Shown here piece by piece: positions 33,819 through 40,759 of a stretch of DNA of 41,667 nt. A program made the translations under genes and the position numbers. Within the stretch, counting starts at the first letter, position 1, and every line of letters begins with the position of its first letter. Location: the IMG/VR virus record IMGVR_UViG_3300047548_000780, positions 1-41,667 of that record; one strand, 5' to 3'. The DNA comes from a virus. The notes beneath the pieces were generated by a model, which saw nothing but the letters and a program-made list of their open reading frames with translations, searched no databases and was not told the DNA's origin.

Positions 33819-33838
33819 GGATCACTAGGATCCTTGTC
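33810..33838 (-). terminator. Intrinsic terminator after major capsid
   Basis: On the minus strand the stem GACAAGGATC / GATCCTTGTC (10 bp, 5-base loop) is followed by TTTTAAA. It lies 8 bases after the capsid stop codon and probably makes connector expression lower than capsid expression. Confidence 0.72.
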
Positions 33839-33845
33839 AGTAGAA

Positions 33846-35771
33846 TTAAGCTACGTAACGTAGGGCGCTTACGCCGTCACCTAAGTTAGTTGTAACTTGT
33901 GTTAGACCAGTGCGTAGGCTTGCAACCATTACGCGACGCTGTGTCTCAACTAAGTCGTCGGTGTCAACGCGTAGACCACGCTGGTTACCAACTAAGAAGT
34001 TACCTGGAGCAAAGCAGATTGCACCAACTGCACCGTCAGCCTTGTCAGCGAACTCGGCGCTAACTAGAACTGGAGTGTTAGCAACGCTACCAATTTGACC
34101 AGTTAATAGGGTAGCTTGTGTGCCAACCTTGTCAACTGTTAGGAAGTTGTCGTCGTCTAACAGGTCGTAGTAACCGTCTGTGGAAACGATGTAGACTAGT
34201 TCGCTTGGGTCTAGACCCCATGCACCTAGATCACGGCGCATAGCACGTAGACGAGCAACAGTTAACTTGTCGTTGTTGCTGATGTCCATAGTAACGGCGC
34301 TGCTTGCGTCGTAAGTAGCTAGGCCCTTGACTGGGTCTGCGCCGGCACCGGCACCACGTAGCATAGCGCGGTCAACAGCGCGAGCAACACGGCGAACCAT
34401 AGCATCACGAATAACAGGCATAATGGCTACTAGTGCGTCTTCTTCTTCTTCGAAGGCAACGTATTCGTTTGTAGCAACCTTATATGCGTTTAAGGTGATT
34501 TCCTTTAGAGCGTGAGTAGCATTGCCACCAGCACTGTTAGAAGTACCAAACTGAGCGTTCTGTACCCATGTTGCAACGCCAGCTTCTGGGTTCACAGGGA
34601 TAGTCATAACGTTAGTTTGCATCTGGATACCGCGTAGGGTAGGAGCAACAACTAAACGACGACGAACTTCGTTTTCCATGTTTAGGCTAACTTCTAGTTC
34701 CCAAGTAGCGCTAGGTACGTGTGCACCATACTTTTGAACCATTTCGCGACCAAACTTGGTGCTTTCTAAGCTCTTACCAGCCATTTTAGCTAGCAGAACT
34801 GCCTTTTCCTTGTCGGCATAGCTCATTTCGCCAGCCTTGCCATCGCTGAACTGCATACGGCTCTTTTGAATGGCTTCTAGCTCAGCAGCCTTTTCCTTAA
34901 GAGCAGTTTCTAGGCCTTCTAGAGCCTTCTTGCTTTCAGCCTGTGTATCAGCTAAACGCTTCTCAACTTCGGCCAGTAGCTTCTCAGCACCAGTTTCAGC
35001 AGGAGTAACGGCAGCAACAGCAGCCTTGATACGTGCTTGTAGTTCGGCCTCAGCCTTGTCTTGGGCAGCCTTCTCAGCAGCAGCCTTTTCTTGTGCTTCG
35101 ACGATTGCCTTAGCAGCCTGGGCAGCAGCCTTCTCAGCAGCAGCGGCCAACATTTGTTCTAATTGTTTTGGATCCATGTTCCATTCCTTATTAACTTCGC
35201 TATCTGCTTGGTCAGAGGCTTCTAGCCCTTTAGCTGAGTCGCTACTGACTGCAAATTGCATTTTAAAAGATTCAAATTCTTCGGCGCTGTCAAATGCCTT
35301 AGAAAGACTAAAAAGTGTGTTTTGATTTGCTGGTACACTTACTACTGAAATTTCATGTAGCTCCAGCTCTTTAACTAAAAATACCTCTGCTGCTGAATTG
35401 TACTCTGCATCTTCGATGCGGAATCCAATACTGAAAGCACTTAGGATACCCTTCTTGACTAGTTTGTATACATCGCCGGCTGCGTCAGAAATACGGGCTT
35501 TAATCCATAATCCTTTGTCGTCGATTTTATAGTCAATCATTTTGCCGACTGGCAAGGTGTGATTATGATAGGCTAAAATTACCGGATTCTTTAGGTAATT
35601 GCTGATGCCCTTCTCCCACACGCTGCTTGGAACAACATCTCCGTGACGGTCTTTGTCGTTTGTCGACGCATAACCCTCAATCTCAATGCTTTCATCTTCG
35701 TCGTCGGTCTTAGGTAGTGCCTTAGCAGTAAACTTACTGTTAAAGTAAATGATTTTATTTTTATCTACCAT
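33846..35771 (-). CDS. Prohead protease / scaffold / major capsid fusion
   Basis: This 641-residue protein joins two HK97-type functions. Residues about 28-165 are the prohead protease: EGYASTNDKDRHGDVV, H69 in LAYHNH, S114 in LSAFSIGF, and ELELHEISVVSVPAN. From M199 there is an Ala/Glu/Lys-rich helical scaffold-like delta domain (about 199-310). The HK97-fold major capsid protein (about 311-641) follows. M199 has a strong internal TAAGGA site with 7-base spacing, so a 443-residue capsid product without protease is likely made in excess. The full-length start has TAAGGAG. Confidence 0.92.
   Translation of the reverse strand: MVDKNKIIYFNSKFTAKALPKTDDEDESIEIEGYASTNDKDRHGDVVPSSVWEKGISNYLKNPVILAYHNHTLPVGKMIDYKIDDKGLWIKARISDAAGDVYKLVKKGILSAFSIGFRIEDAEYNSAAEVFLVKELELHEISVVSVPANQNTLFSLSKAFDSAEEFESFKMQFAVSSDSAKGLEASDQADSEVNKEWNMDPKQLEQMLAAAAEKAAAQAAKAIVEAQEKAAAEKAAQDKAEAELQARIKAAVAAVTPAETGAEKLLAEVEKRLADTQAESKKALEGLETALKEKAAELEAIQKSRMQFSDGKAGEMSYADKEKAVLLAKMAGKSLESTKFGREMVQKYGAHVPSATWELEVSLNMENEVRRRLVVAPTLRGIQMQTNVMTIPVNPEAGVATWVQNAQFGTSNSAGGNATHALKEITLNAYKVATNEYVAFEEEEDALVAIMPVIRDAMVRRVARAVDRAMLRGAGAGADPVKGLATYDASSAVTMDISNNDKLTVARLRAMRRDLGAWGLDPSELVYIVSTDGYYDLLDDDNFLTVDKVGTQATLLTGQIGSVANTPVLVSAEFADKADGAVGAICFAPGNFLVGNQRGLRVDTDDLVETQRRVMVASLRTGLTQVTTNLGDGVSALRYVA
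35177..35190 (-). promoter_or_regulatory. Internal ribosome site and start for capsid
   Basis: Within the protease-capsid fusion, TAAGGA (35190-35185), a 7-base spacer and an in-frame ATG (codon 199, first base 35177) form a good start. Translation here would give a 443-residue scaffold plus capsid protein. Confidence 0.7.
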
Positions 35772-35779
35772 AATACTCC

Positions 35780-36964
35780 TTATTGCTGATTACCACCAGG
35801 TCTTCCACCTTGCGACGGATCAGCAGCCGATCCTGCTATGTTTGCAGGGATTCTTAACTCGTCATGACCTTCGATCTTGTCATAACGTAACTCTACACGG
35901 GCCTCGTTTGGAGTGATAACGCCGCCGTTAACCAGAGTTGAGTGATATTGAGCAATGTCTTTTAGTTCTGGCTGTAATGCGCTCACAGAACTTGTAACAG
36001 CTTCAACATCGTATCCAAAATAACGCTCTATGCTAGAAATAAAGTTGCGATTGATTGGCAATACAGTTTCTAGGTATAGCAGTCTTAAATTAGGTGCAAT
36101 ATTAGCGTTGTTGCCACCGTTTAGTAAGATAGGTGGAACGCCAATAGTTGTCATTATTTTTTCACCGTGTGACTTTAGCGACTGGTCAAAGTCCATTTCC
36201 TTGAAACTGGACTCGGTTAGCTTTTCTGGCTTTAAACCGCTGTCTAGGATCAGTGGGCGCTTGCCTCCCGACTTTGCATTGTACTTTTGCATCCAGTAGG
36301 CAATTGTACGCTCTTTAGCAACTTGTGATAGTGTGTTTTCGGTAGTTAGCACTAAACCAAACACTGCACCGTTGTCAAAGAACTGTTCCTGAAACTGCTG
36401 CATGCTGTACAGCAAGTTAACGCTGCGTTCCGCACTTTCTAGTCGGGAACTGCCGCGGTAGATGCTGTCGGAACTTATGTCGCGAAAGTAAAATACTTCT
36501 GACTCTTTAAAGTCTACCAAACCGTTGTACCTGTAGCCACGAATAAACGTGCGTTCATCTGTTAAGATTTCTACGTTGTCGGCTGGCAGGTGATACATAA
36601 ATGTACCGTCAAAGTGAATGAACGCGTTGCCTTCTAGTATGTAGTCGGTAAATATTGCGCGTCTAAAGTCTTGTGCACTTTGATACGGGTTAGGACGAAA
36701 GTTTAGCAGTGTGTTTAGCGTTTTTTGACGCACACCTACCACAACTCCGTCGTGAATCTTTTCTTTGATGTCGTAGTCCAGCGAAGCACATGCTGAAACT
36801 ACCATATTAACGCTGCGGTTAACCACGTCTACGCGTTTAAAAGCTTGCTGATAAGTAAGCTTGCTTGTGGTTCCCACCATTGTGCCCTCAGACTGGGCAA
36901 TGCGTTCTTGCGCTGGATTTAGTTTTTCACGAACCCAGTTCGCAGATTTTTGAAATACGTTCAT
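35780..36964 (-). CDS. Portal protein (HK97 family)
   Basis: This 394-residue portal (start at ATG 36964, with AGGG 8 bases upstream and overlapping the HNH stop codon) forms the dodecameric DNA channel of the capsid. It shows LTYQQAFKRVDVVNRSVNMVVSAC, PNPYQSAQDFRRAIFTDYILEGNAFI, GVPPILLNGG and NVEILTDE motifs of the family. A TTG start nine codons earlier is less likely. It ends in a Pro/Gly/Gln tail. The prohead protease gene begins 8 bases further on. Confidence 0.9.
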   Translation of the reverse strand: MNVFQKSANWVREKLNPAQERIAQSEGTMVGTTSKLTYQQAFKRVDVVNRSVNMVVSACASLDYDIKEKIHDGVVVGVRQKTLNTLLNFRPNPYQSAQDFRRAIFTDYILEGNAFIHFDGTFMYHLPADNVEILTDERTFIRGYRYNGLVDFKESEVFYFRDISSDSIYRGSSRLESAERSVNLLYSMQQFQEQFFDNGAVFGLVLTTENTLSQVAKERTIAYWMQKYNAKSGGKRPLILDSGLKPEKLTESSFKEMDFDQSLKSHGEKIMTTIGVPPILLNGGNNANIAPNLRLLYLETVLPINRNFISSIERYFGYDVEAVTSSVSALQPELKDIAQYHSTLVNGGVITPNEARVELRYDKIEGHDELRIPANIAGSAADPSQGGRPGGNQQ

Positions 36965-36974
36965 TTTAAGTACC

Positions 36975-37406
36975 CTAGTAGAGTCCTGCAAAACTTGAGG
37001 TACCTGCTAGGCTGTCTTGTACACGTCCACCGTTTTGAACTTTGCTACGCTGTATTTCAATCCAACGTGCTTGTCTTGACTCAGAACCTGGCTGAGGAGT
37101 TTTACCATACACACCGTGAAGTGCTACATGATGCCGGTTACATAGGGTATATACCTGCTCGTATAGCTCCACTTTATGTGCTTGGATAAATTCATCGCGG
37201 CAAGCTAAGATGCCTTCGTCAGTGGAAATGTCGTAGCCTTTGCGGTCTGCCCACGTTTCTAGCAAAACTGTAATTGAATGTAGGTGATGCAGCTCTAAGT
37301 CTTGGGTGCTGTTACAAATGTAACAGTTGCCTTGCTTTTCGTAAGCTGCTTTAGCGCGGTCTCGTACCCATTTAACTGGGATGCGCTTGTTTGTGTTTTT
37401 TGCCAT
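36975..37406 (-). CDS. HNH endonuclease near terminase
   Basis: This 143-residue HNH nuclease has a CxxC zinc pair at C28/C31 (CYICNS), the motif LELHHLHS with catalytic H40/H41, and LCNRHHVALHG completing the site. HNH proteins encoded next to terminase assist DNA cutting or packaging in HK97-like phages; a homing role is also possible. It lies between large terminase and portal, with a consensus promoter upstream. The C-terminal 30 residues are basic and probably flexible. Confidence 0.88.
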   Translation of the reverse strand: MAKNTNKRIPVKWVRDRAKAAYEKQGNCYICNSTQDLELHHLHSITVLLETWADRKGYDISTDEGILACRDEFIQAHKVELYEQVYTLCNRHHVALHGVYGKTPQPGSESRQARWIEIQRSKVQNGGRVQDSLAGTSSFAGLY

Positions 37407-37433
37407 TTTTTATTTGCCTGTGCAAATATTAGT

Positions 37434-37462
37434 ATTATAACCAAAAAGCACCCACATGTCAA
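37434..37462 (-). promoter_or_regulatory. Consensus sigma70 promoter for HNH-portal-capsid
   Basis: On the minus strand, TTGACA (37462-37457), a 17-base spacer and TATAAT (37439-37434) match consensus exactly. The start is expected near 37427. A small hairpin (ATTTGC / GCAAAT) lies at the expected RNA 5' end. Confidence 0.83.
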
Positions 37463-37512
37463 TGCTGAAATTTTTGCAGCGCTGGCATCACACAGCATGC
37501 ATGTGAGTATTT

Positions 37513-38814
37513 TTACACTGTAAAGGTGTATAGTGCGTACCTAACAGCGTCAGCCATGTGCGAGTATTTGTCGTGTAGTGGGCGTTCACGTTGCAGGTTT
37601 TCACGAGTGTCCCAGCGGTACTGGTCAAACATGGCTAAGACATGCTTGCAGTGTTGGGCAACGCGCAGCCTGTCTTGACCCACAAGCGTTTGAATATAGG
37701 CAATGCCGGGCAGCACGTCCTTTTTAGCACGAGTGGTTGCCAAATTGTACTGGTACGCAAGGTCAGCACTAAACTGTGCAGCTGCACTGTCAATAAATAT
37801 GGTTTCAATGCCGTAGCGTGAACACAGTGCCTGAAAAGCCTCAGAGTGTTGTTGCGTAGTACGCTCCGACTCCAAGTACTCGTCTACTATGTAGAATCGG
37901 TCCTCCGACGCTACATAGCACACCACCACAAACGCAGTTTCGTCGCGGTAGCCAGGGTCACAGCCTGCAAAGAACTCACAACCACGGCCTTCTAGTACTT
38001 GTGGTGGCAGCTCCGCGACAATATTAGACTCCGCTAGTGCATAAATCTGGCCTTCAAAGGTGGTAAAGCTGGCCATGTACTCTTGCTCAAACTCCGCTTT
38101 TGACATGGACCGGCGAGCTTCAGCCACATCCGACTCAGCCATGCGTGTATTTTCGCTATAGTCCGCTTGTAGTGAAACCCATTCTGGAAAGTTAGGGTCA
38201 AATCCACGATTCCAAAACTGCGAAAACCAGTTGTTTTTACCGCGGGGAGTAGAGATAAAAATTGCTTTAGCGTTGGGCTTGTCTAGGGTAGGACGTAGTG
38301 CAACGTTAAAAGCTGCTTCACCACCCTCACCCAGCGCAGCCTCATCAAAAATAATTAAGTCATACGATCGACCCACTGTTGAATCTACAGTCGATAACGA
38401 ACCCATACGAATTGTGCTACCGTTTGACAGCTCAATAATCTTGTCTTTTAAGTTATCACGCGCTACCTCTAGGTCAAAGTGTTTAATAAGCTTGCGCTGC
38501 AACTCAAACGAGATACTACTAAGGTTATAGTTTGGCGAGATAATTAACACGTTGGCGTTGGGTACTAGTGTGACCAGCTGACCAATAATGTTGGCGATGT
38601 AGGTTTTGCCTAGGCGACGAGCCAGTGCCGCGCATACAAAGCGGTATTTGGGATCGTTAACCGCGTTGATTAGTGCGATTTGGGGTCGGTTGATAGTGTC
38701 CCACAACCCCAGCAACTTTAGGTAGTTGGTGATAGGCAGCTTAATAAAGCGGCGCTGTGGGTCAAACTCCTGAATAGCATCACAATTAACGTCGGGTCTG
38801 GAAACTACTAACAT
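37513..38814 (-). CDS. Terminase large subunit
   Basis: This 433-residue packaging motor has a Walker A-like motif ARRLGKT at about residues 65-71 and Walker B LIIFDEA with D157/E158. ISTPRGKNNWF is the coupling motif. The C-terminal RNase H-like nuclease shows GCDPGYRDET, FIDSAAAQ and DKYSHMADAVRYAL acidic residues. It docks on the portal, drives DNA into the capsid, and cuts concatemers. It starts at a TAATG overlap with the small subunit. Confidence 0.95.
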   Translation of the reverse strand: MLVVSRPDVNCDAIQEFDPQRRFIKLPITNYLKLLGLWDTINRPQIALINAVNDPKYRFVCAALARRLGKTYIANIIGQLVTLVPNANVLIISPNYNLSSISFELQRKLIKHFDLEVARDNLKDKIIELSNGSTIRMGSLSTVDSTVGRSYDLIIFDEAALGEGGEAAFNVALRPTLDKPNAKAIFISTPRGKNNWFSQFWNRGFDPNFPEWVSLQADYSENTRMAESDVAEARRSMSKAEFEQEYMASFTTFEGQIYALAESNIVAELPPQVLEGRGCEFFAGCDPGYRDETAFVVVCYVASEDRFYIVDEYLESERTTQQHSEAFQALCSRYGIETIFIDSAAAQFSADLAYQYNLATTRAKKDVLPGIAYIQTLVGQDRLRVAQHCKHVLAMFDQYRWDTRENLQRERPLHDKYSHMADAVRYALYTFTV

Positions 38815-39287
38815 TAAACGCCGTCTCCACTAATTAATTTCTGCACAAGCTGCGCGTATTTGCTGGAGTCTAGCTCATTAATCTGCACGTTAACCTGGCG
38901 CTGTGGGCCGGTGTTACCCTGGCGCAGCTTCTCCAGCTGAATTTCACGGTCCAAGTAGTCCATGGTCATTTTATGTGATAGTGTGAGCAGCTCGGTGATG
39001 TCTTTATTAGAACCCACATCTGCCTCTTCCAGCTCCTGAAACTTGCGCTTGATTAGTGCATCCACCGCACGACGCATTAAAAATCGGTTGTTGTAGCCGG
39101 TGTCTAAGTATACCTGCGACACATAGCCACGTACTTCAGGTCGGCGCAGGATCTCCGACACGCGCTCGGGGGCGAGTTCAAGGTCGTCAGCAACAGTTTG
39201 AACGTTGCCGCATTGCAGGTAGTGGTTTGCCACTTCTAAGTATTCGGGTTGGATTTGCAGTGTTTCTGCAGGTAAATTTTGTTGCAT
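38814..39287 (-). CDS. Terminase small subunit
   Basis: This 157-residue helical protein lies immediately upstream of the large terminase (TAATG overlap). The N-terminal region has a helix-turn-helix look (YLQCGNVQTVADDLELAPERVSEILRRPEV), expected for binding the packaging site. A coiled-coil oligomerisation region (ITELLTLSHKMTMDYLDREIQLEKL) and a flexible C-terminus follow. The ATG at 39287 was chosen with AGGA at 9 bases; an upstream TTG is unlikely. Promoter 39315-39344 is upstream. Confidence 0.82.
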   Translation of the reverse strand: MQQNLPAETLQIQPEYLEVANHYLQCGNVQTVADDLELAPERVSEILRRPEVRGYVSQVYLDTGYNNRFLMRRAVDALIKRKFQELEEADVGSNKDITELLTLSHKMTMDYLDREIQLEKLRQGNTGPQRQVNVQINELDSSKYAQLVQKLISGDGV

Positions 39288-39314
39288 GAGGTACAATCCT
39301 GGTTGTCTTGGCCC

Positions 39315-39344
39315 ATTATAACATTAGTGGGCGGTTGGGGGCAA
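39315..39344 (-). promoter_or_regulatory. Probable terminase operon promoter
   Basis: On the minus strand, TTGCCC (39344-39339), an 18-base spacer and TATAAT (39320-39315) form a reasonable sigma70 promoter. The start is about 20 bases before the terminase small subunit ATG at 39287. Confidence 0.6.
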
Positions 39345-39356
39345 GTGGAATTTTTT

Positions 39357-39416
39357 GGTGGGTTGGGTAGGTTGGGGTAGGTTGGGGTAGGTTGGGGCAG
39401 TTTGGGGCGTATCGGG
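39357..39416 (+). repeat. G-rich decamer repeat, quadruplex-prone
   Basis: Three decamers (GTTGGGGTAG twice, GTTGGGGCAG once) and a nonamer GTTGGGTAG are in tandem (39362-39400), flanked by further G-runs. At least five runs of three or more G occur within 60 bases, enough for a G-quadruplex on the plus strand. Confidence 0.75.
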
Positions 39417-39582
39417 AATATGTGGCGATTTAGGGTCAGTGTTGGCACCTTTTGGTTTTCAGAAAATTTCTCATATAGGCCGCGTGCGGTGGGGTCCCCA
39501 GGCATGTGTGTAAATTTTAGTCTACAAACCGCCCTGTCTGTAATACTTTTGTTTCCTGAGCAAATTGTATACTTTCTTCCGC

Positions 39583-39597
39583 TAGGGTTTATCCCTA
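39583..39597. promoter_or_regulatory. Operator-like palindrome 1
   Basis: TAGGGTTTATCCCTA is an inverted repeat located 20 bases upstream of the -35 of the first rightward promoter. Similar TAGG...CCTA palindromes occur at 40173-40188 and 41044-41059. Confidence 0.5.
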
Positions 39598-39617
39598 TAA
39601 AATAATTTGCAAAGTCC

Positions 39618-39645
39618 TTGCAAGCGACCAAATTACCTGTATAAT
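39618..39645 (+). promoter_or_regulatory. Rightward promoter for HNH-like gene
   Basis: TTGCAA (39618-39623), a 16-base spacer and TATAAT (39640-39645) precede a leader with AAGGAA. The -10 and leader are almost identical to those before the 30-residue peptide gene. Confidence 0.68.
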
Positions 39646-39671
39646 AGACTCATCGCAACAAGGAAACCAAC

Positions 39672-40034
39672 ATGGCCCGCTCCACCCGCTCCCCTCTCGA
39701 ACAGTTCTTCGCCACTAGTCTCAAGCATGCCAAGCATCGTGCTAAAATCAAGAATCTGCCGTTTGACGATGGCGTGACTGTGCAGTATCTGGTCGGCCTG
39801 TTCCATGGCCAGCAAGGTCGTTGTGGTTTGACCGGCGACCTCATGAGCATCGAGCGCGGCGGCGATTGGTATGGCGGCAAGAATCCTCTGGTGTGCTCGA
39901 TGGATCGCATCGACTGCACGCGCGGGTATGAAATCGGCAACATCCACTTGGCCACTGCGTTTGCCAACAATCTGCGCGGCGAGATGCCCCTGGAGCAGTT
40001 CCGGGCCTTCTGCAAGAAGGTGGCCGGCGTTTAA
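39672..40034 (+). CDS. HNH/His-Me-finger-like nuclease domain protein
   Basis: This 120-residue protein has features of compact phage HNH-like nucleases: GRCGLTG at residues 49-55, then SMDRID at 76-81 and GYEIGNIHLATAFANN at 85-100. The last part contains the expected His (H92) and Asn residues. It lacks the second zinc CxxC pair. Such genes are often mobile. It has its own promoter and leader (AAGGA 8 bases before the ATG), and hairpins follow, so it forms a single transcription unit. Its codons are GC-rich compared with the late genes. Confidence 0.75.
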   Translation: MARSTRSPLEQFFATSLKHAKHRAKIKNLPFDDGVTVQYLVGLFHGQQGRCGLTGDLMSIERGGDWYGGKNPLVCSMDRIDCTRGYEIGNIHLATAFANNLRGEMPLEQFRAFCKKVAGV

Positions 40035-40041
40035 GTAGCAA

Positions 40042-40071
40042 GCAAAACGCATACTTAGGTATGCGTTTTGC
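40042..40071. terminator. Bidirectional-type terminator hairpin
   Basis: The arms are GCAAAACGCATAC (40042-40054) and GTATGCGTTTTGC (40059-40071), with loop TTAG. The A4...T4 layout lets it work as a terminator in both directions. It lies 8 bases after the HNH-like stop codon. Confidence 0.7.
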
Positions 40072-40084
40072 GCCAGAGTAGTAT

Positions 40085-40126
40085 GTATACTTTTGTTTTC
40101 AATTTGTTTCGCAAACAAAAGTATAC
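40085..40126. repeat. Long inverted repeat after HNH-like gene
   Basis: Arms GTATACTTTTGTTT (40085-40098) and AAACAAAAGTATAC (40113-40126) are a perfect 14-bp inverted repeat with a 14-base loop. It lies between the terminator and a leftward promoter. Function is unknown; it may be a second terminator or an RNA-stabilising element. Confidence 0.65.
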
Positions 40127-40134
40127 ACTTGGGT

Positions 40135-40176
40135 GCGCCAATATTATAGCACAAATCTCACACACTTGTCAATAGG
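40135..40176. repeat. Early-region repeat copy 1
   Basis: This 42-bp element is nearly identical to that at 41008-41047. The shared core of 27 bases starts at 40150 and ends in TTGTCAATAGG. Read on the minus strand it carries a sigma70 promoter. Confidence 0.8.
40143..40172 (-). promoter_or_regulatory. Leftward promoter in early intergenic region, copy 1
   Basis: On the minus strand, TTGACA (40172-40167), an 18-base spacer and TATAAT (40148-40143) are present. It points at the hairpins behind the HNH-like gene, with no gene in that direction before them. An antisense or short RNA is the likely product. Confidence 0.6.
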
Positions 40177-40188
40177 TGTTTTCACCTA
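40173..40188. promoter_or_regulatory. Operator-like palindrome 2
   Basis: TAGGTGTTTTCACCTA is an inverted repeat that touches the -35 of the leftward promoter and lies 11 bases before the -35 of the rightward promoter. Its position suits a repressor acting on both. Confidence 0.5.
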
Positions 40189-40199
40189 GAAAATAATTG

Positions 40200-40227
40200 T
40201 TGACCACGCCTGCAAACCCTGTATAAT
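40200..40227 (+). promoter_or_regulatory. Rightward promoter for membrane peptide operon
   Basis: TTGACC (40200-40205), a 16-base spacer and TATAAT (40222-40227) are followed by a leader with AAGGAAA. The sequence from -10 to the ATG is almost the same as upstream of the HNH-like gene. Confidence 0.75.
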
Positions 40228-40254
40228 AGACTCCATCGCAACAAGGAAATCAAC

Positions 40255-40347
40255 ATGAGCAAAAAAGAATTTTTCGATGCACTGGCCTTTGCCGCTTGCA
40301 TTGCCTTGCCGTTTGTGGTATACTTTGTTTTTGTGATGAAACCCTAA
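40255..40347 (+). CDS. 30-residue single-TM membrane peptide
   Basis: This very short gene encodes MSKKEFFDALAFAACIALPF followed by a hydrophobic end and MKP. Residues about 8-27 would span the inner membrane once. It has a good promoter and an AAGGA ribosome site 8-9 bases before the ATG. The helix-turn-helix gene starts 24 bases downstream, so they are probably an operon. Such phage micropeptides may act on a host membrane protein; no family is recognised. Confidence 0.55.
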   Translation: MSKKEFFDALAFAACIALPFVVYFVFVMKP

Positions 40348-40371
40348 CCCTTGACTTTTCAGGAGAAAATG

Positions 40372-40695
40372 ATGACTGCAAAAACCGTGAACTATACCCC
40401 CGAGCAAACCGCTAAGATGGTTGCCGACTATCAAGCCGGCGTGACCGTTGAAAGCATGGCCGAAGCTCTCGGCAAATCGGTTCGCTCGATTGTTGCCAAG
40501 CTCTCGCGTGAGGGCGTGTATCAAAAGAAGGTCTACAAGACCAAGACCGGCGAAGCCGTTGTGAAGAAGGATGCTTGGGCCGATTACATCGGCGAAGCCC
40601 TGGGCTTGAGCGAAGCCGATACGGAATCGCTGACCAAAGCCAACAAAACGGCTCTTGCCAAGATTGCCGATTTCATCCGGGCTGAAAAGGCCTGA
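40372..40695 (+). CDS. Small helix-turn-helix DNA-binding protein
   Basis: This 107-residue protein has YTPEQTAKMVADYQAGVTVE, then SMAEALGKSVRSIVAKLSREGVY, a resolvase/sigma-like helix-turn-helix at about residues 8-50. A basic linker (KKVYKTKTGEAVVKK) and a C-terminal helical domain (DYIGEALGLSEADTESLTK) follow. Similar phage proteins are thought to bind DNA and may control transcription. The start is one of two ATGs in tandem (40369 or 40372); the second has the better spacing to AGGAG. A terminator follows 5 bases after the stop. It is a candidate ligand of the nearby palindromes. Confidence 0.78.
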   Translation: MTAKTVNYTPEQTAKMVADYQAGVTVESMAEALGKSVRSIVAKLSREGVYQKKVYKTKTGEAVVKKDAWADYIGEALGLSEADTESLTKANKTALAKIADFIRAEKA

Positions 40696-40700
40696 TGCCA

Positions 40701-40726
40701 GCAGGGGCTTTGTGCCCCTGCCTTTT
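40701..40726 (+). terminator. Intrinsic terminator after HTH gene
   Basis: The stem GCAGGGGC / GCCCCTGC (8 bp, 5-base loop) is followed by CTTTTC on the plus strand, 5 bases after the stop codon. Confidence 0.85.
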
Positions 40727-40737
40727 CGTGATATAAT
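40710..40737 (+). promoter_or_regulatory. Promoter for 54-residue protein
   Basis: An extended -10, TGATATAAT with TATAAT at 40732-40737, lies 22 bases before the start codon. A weak -35 TTGTGC (40710-40715) falls inside the terminator, giving a compact terminator-promoter junction. Confidence 0.55.
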
Positions 40738-40759
40738 CCACATTTTACAGGAGCACACC

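Larger units (their letters stand above)
39297..39617. other. Intergenic divergent control region with G-rich tract
   Basis: This region of about 320 bases separates the leftward terminase operon from the rightward early genes. It contains the terminase promoter, a G-rich repeated tract (39357-39416) and a TAGG...CCTA palindrome (39583-39597). An open frame of 131 codons on the minus strand lacks coding character and is not called. The region may also contain the packaging recognition site, but this cannot be shown from sequence. Confidence 0.5.

Noticed and set aside
39236-39631. 131-codon open frame on the minus strand across the G-rich tract
   Set aside because: The Pro-rich part is only the translation of the repeat. 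It overlaps the terminase start, has no ribosome site or family pattern, and covers promoter-like sequence.
39633-40154. Minus-strand open frames opposite the HNH-like gene
   Set aside because: The plus-strand frame has a promoter, ribosome site and nuclease motifs. The opposite frames have no coding signals and arise from GC-rich codons.
40296-40324. Promoter-like TTGCAT-17-TATACT inside the 30-residue peptide gene
   Set aside because: The match is moderate and the bases encode the membrane span. The upstream promoter already explains expression of the HTH gene.
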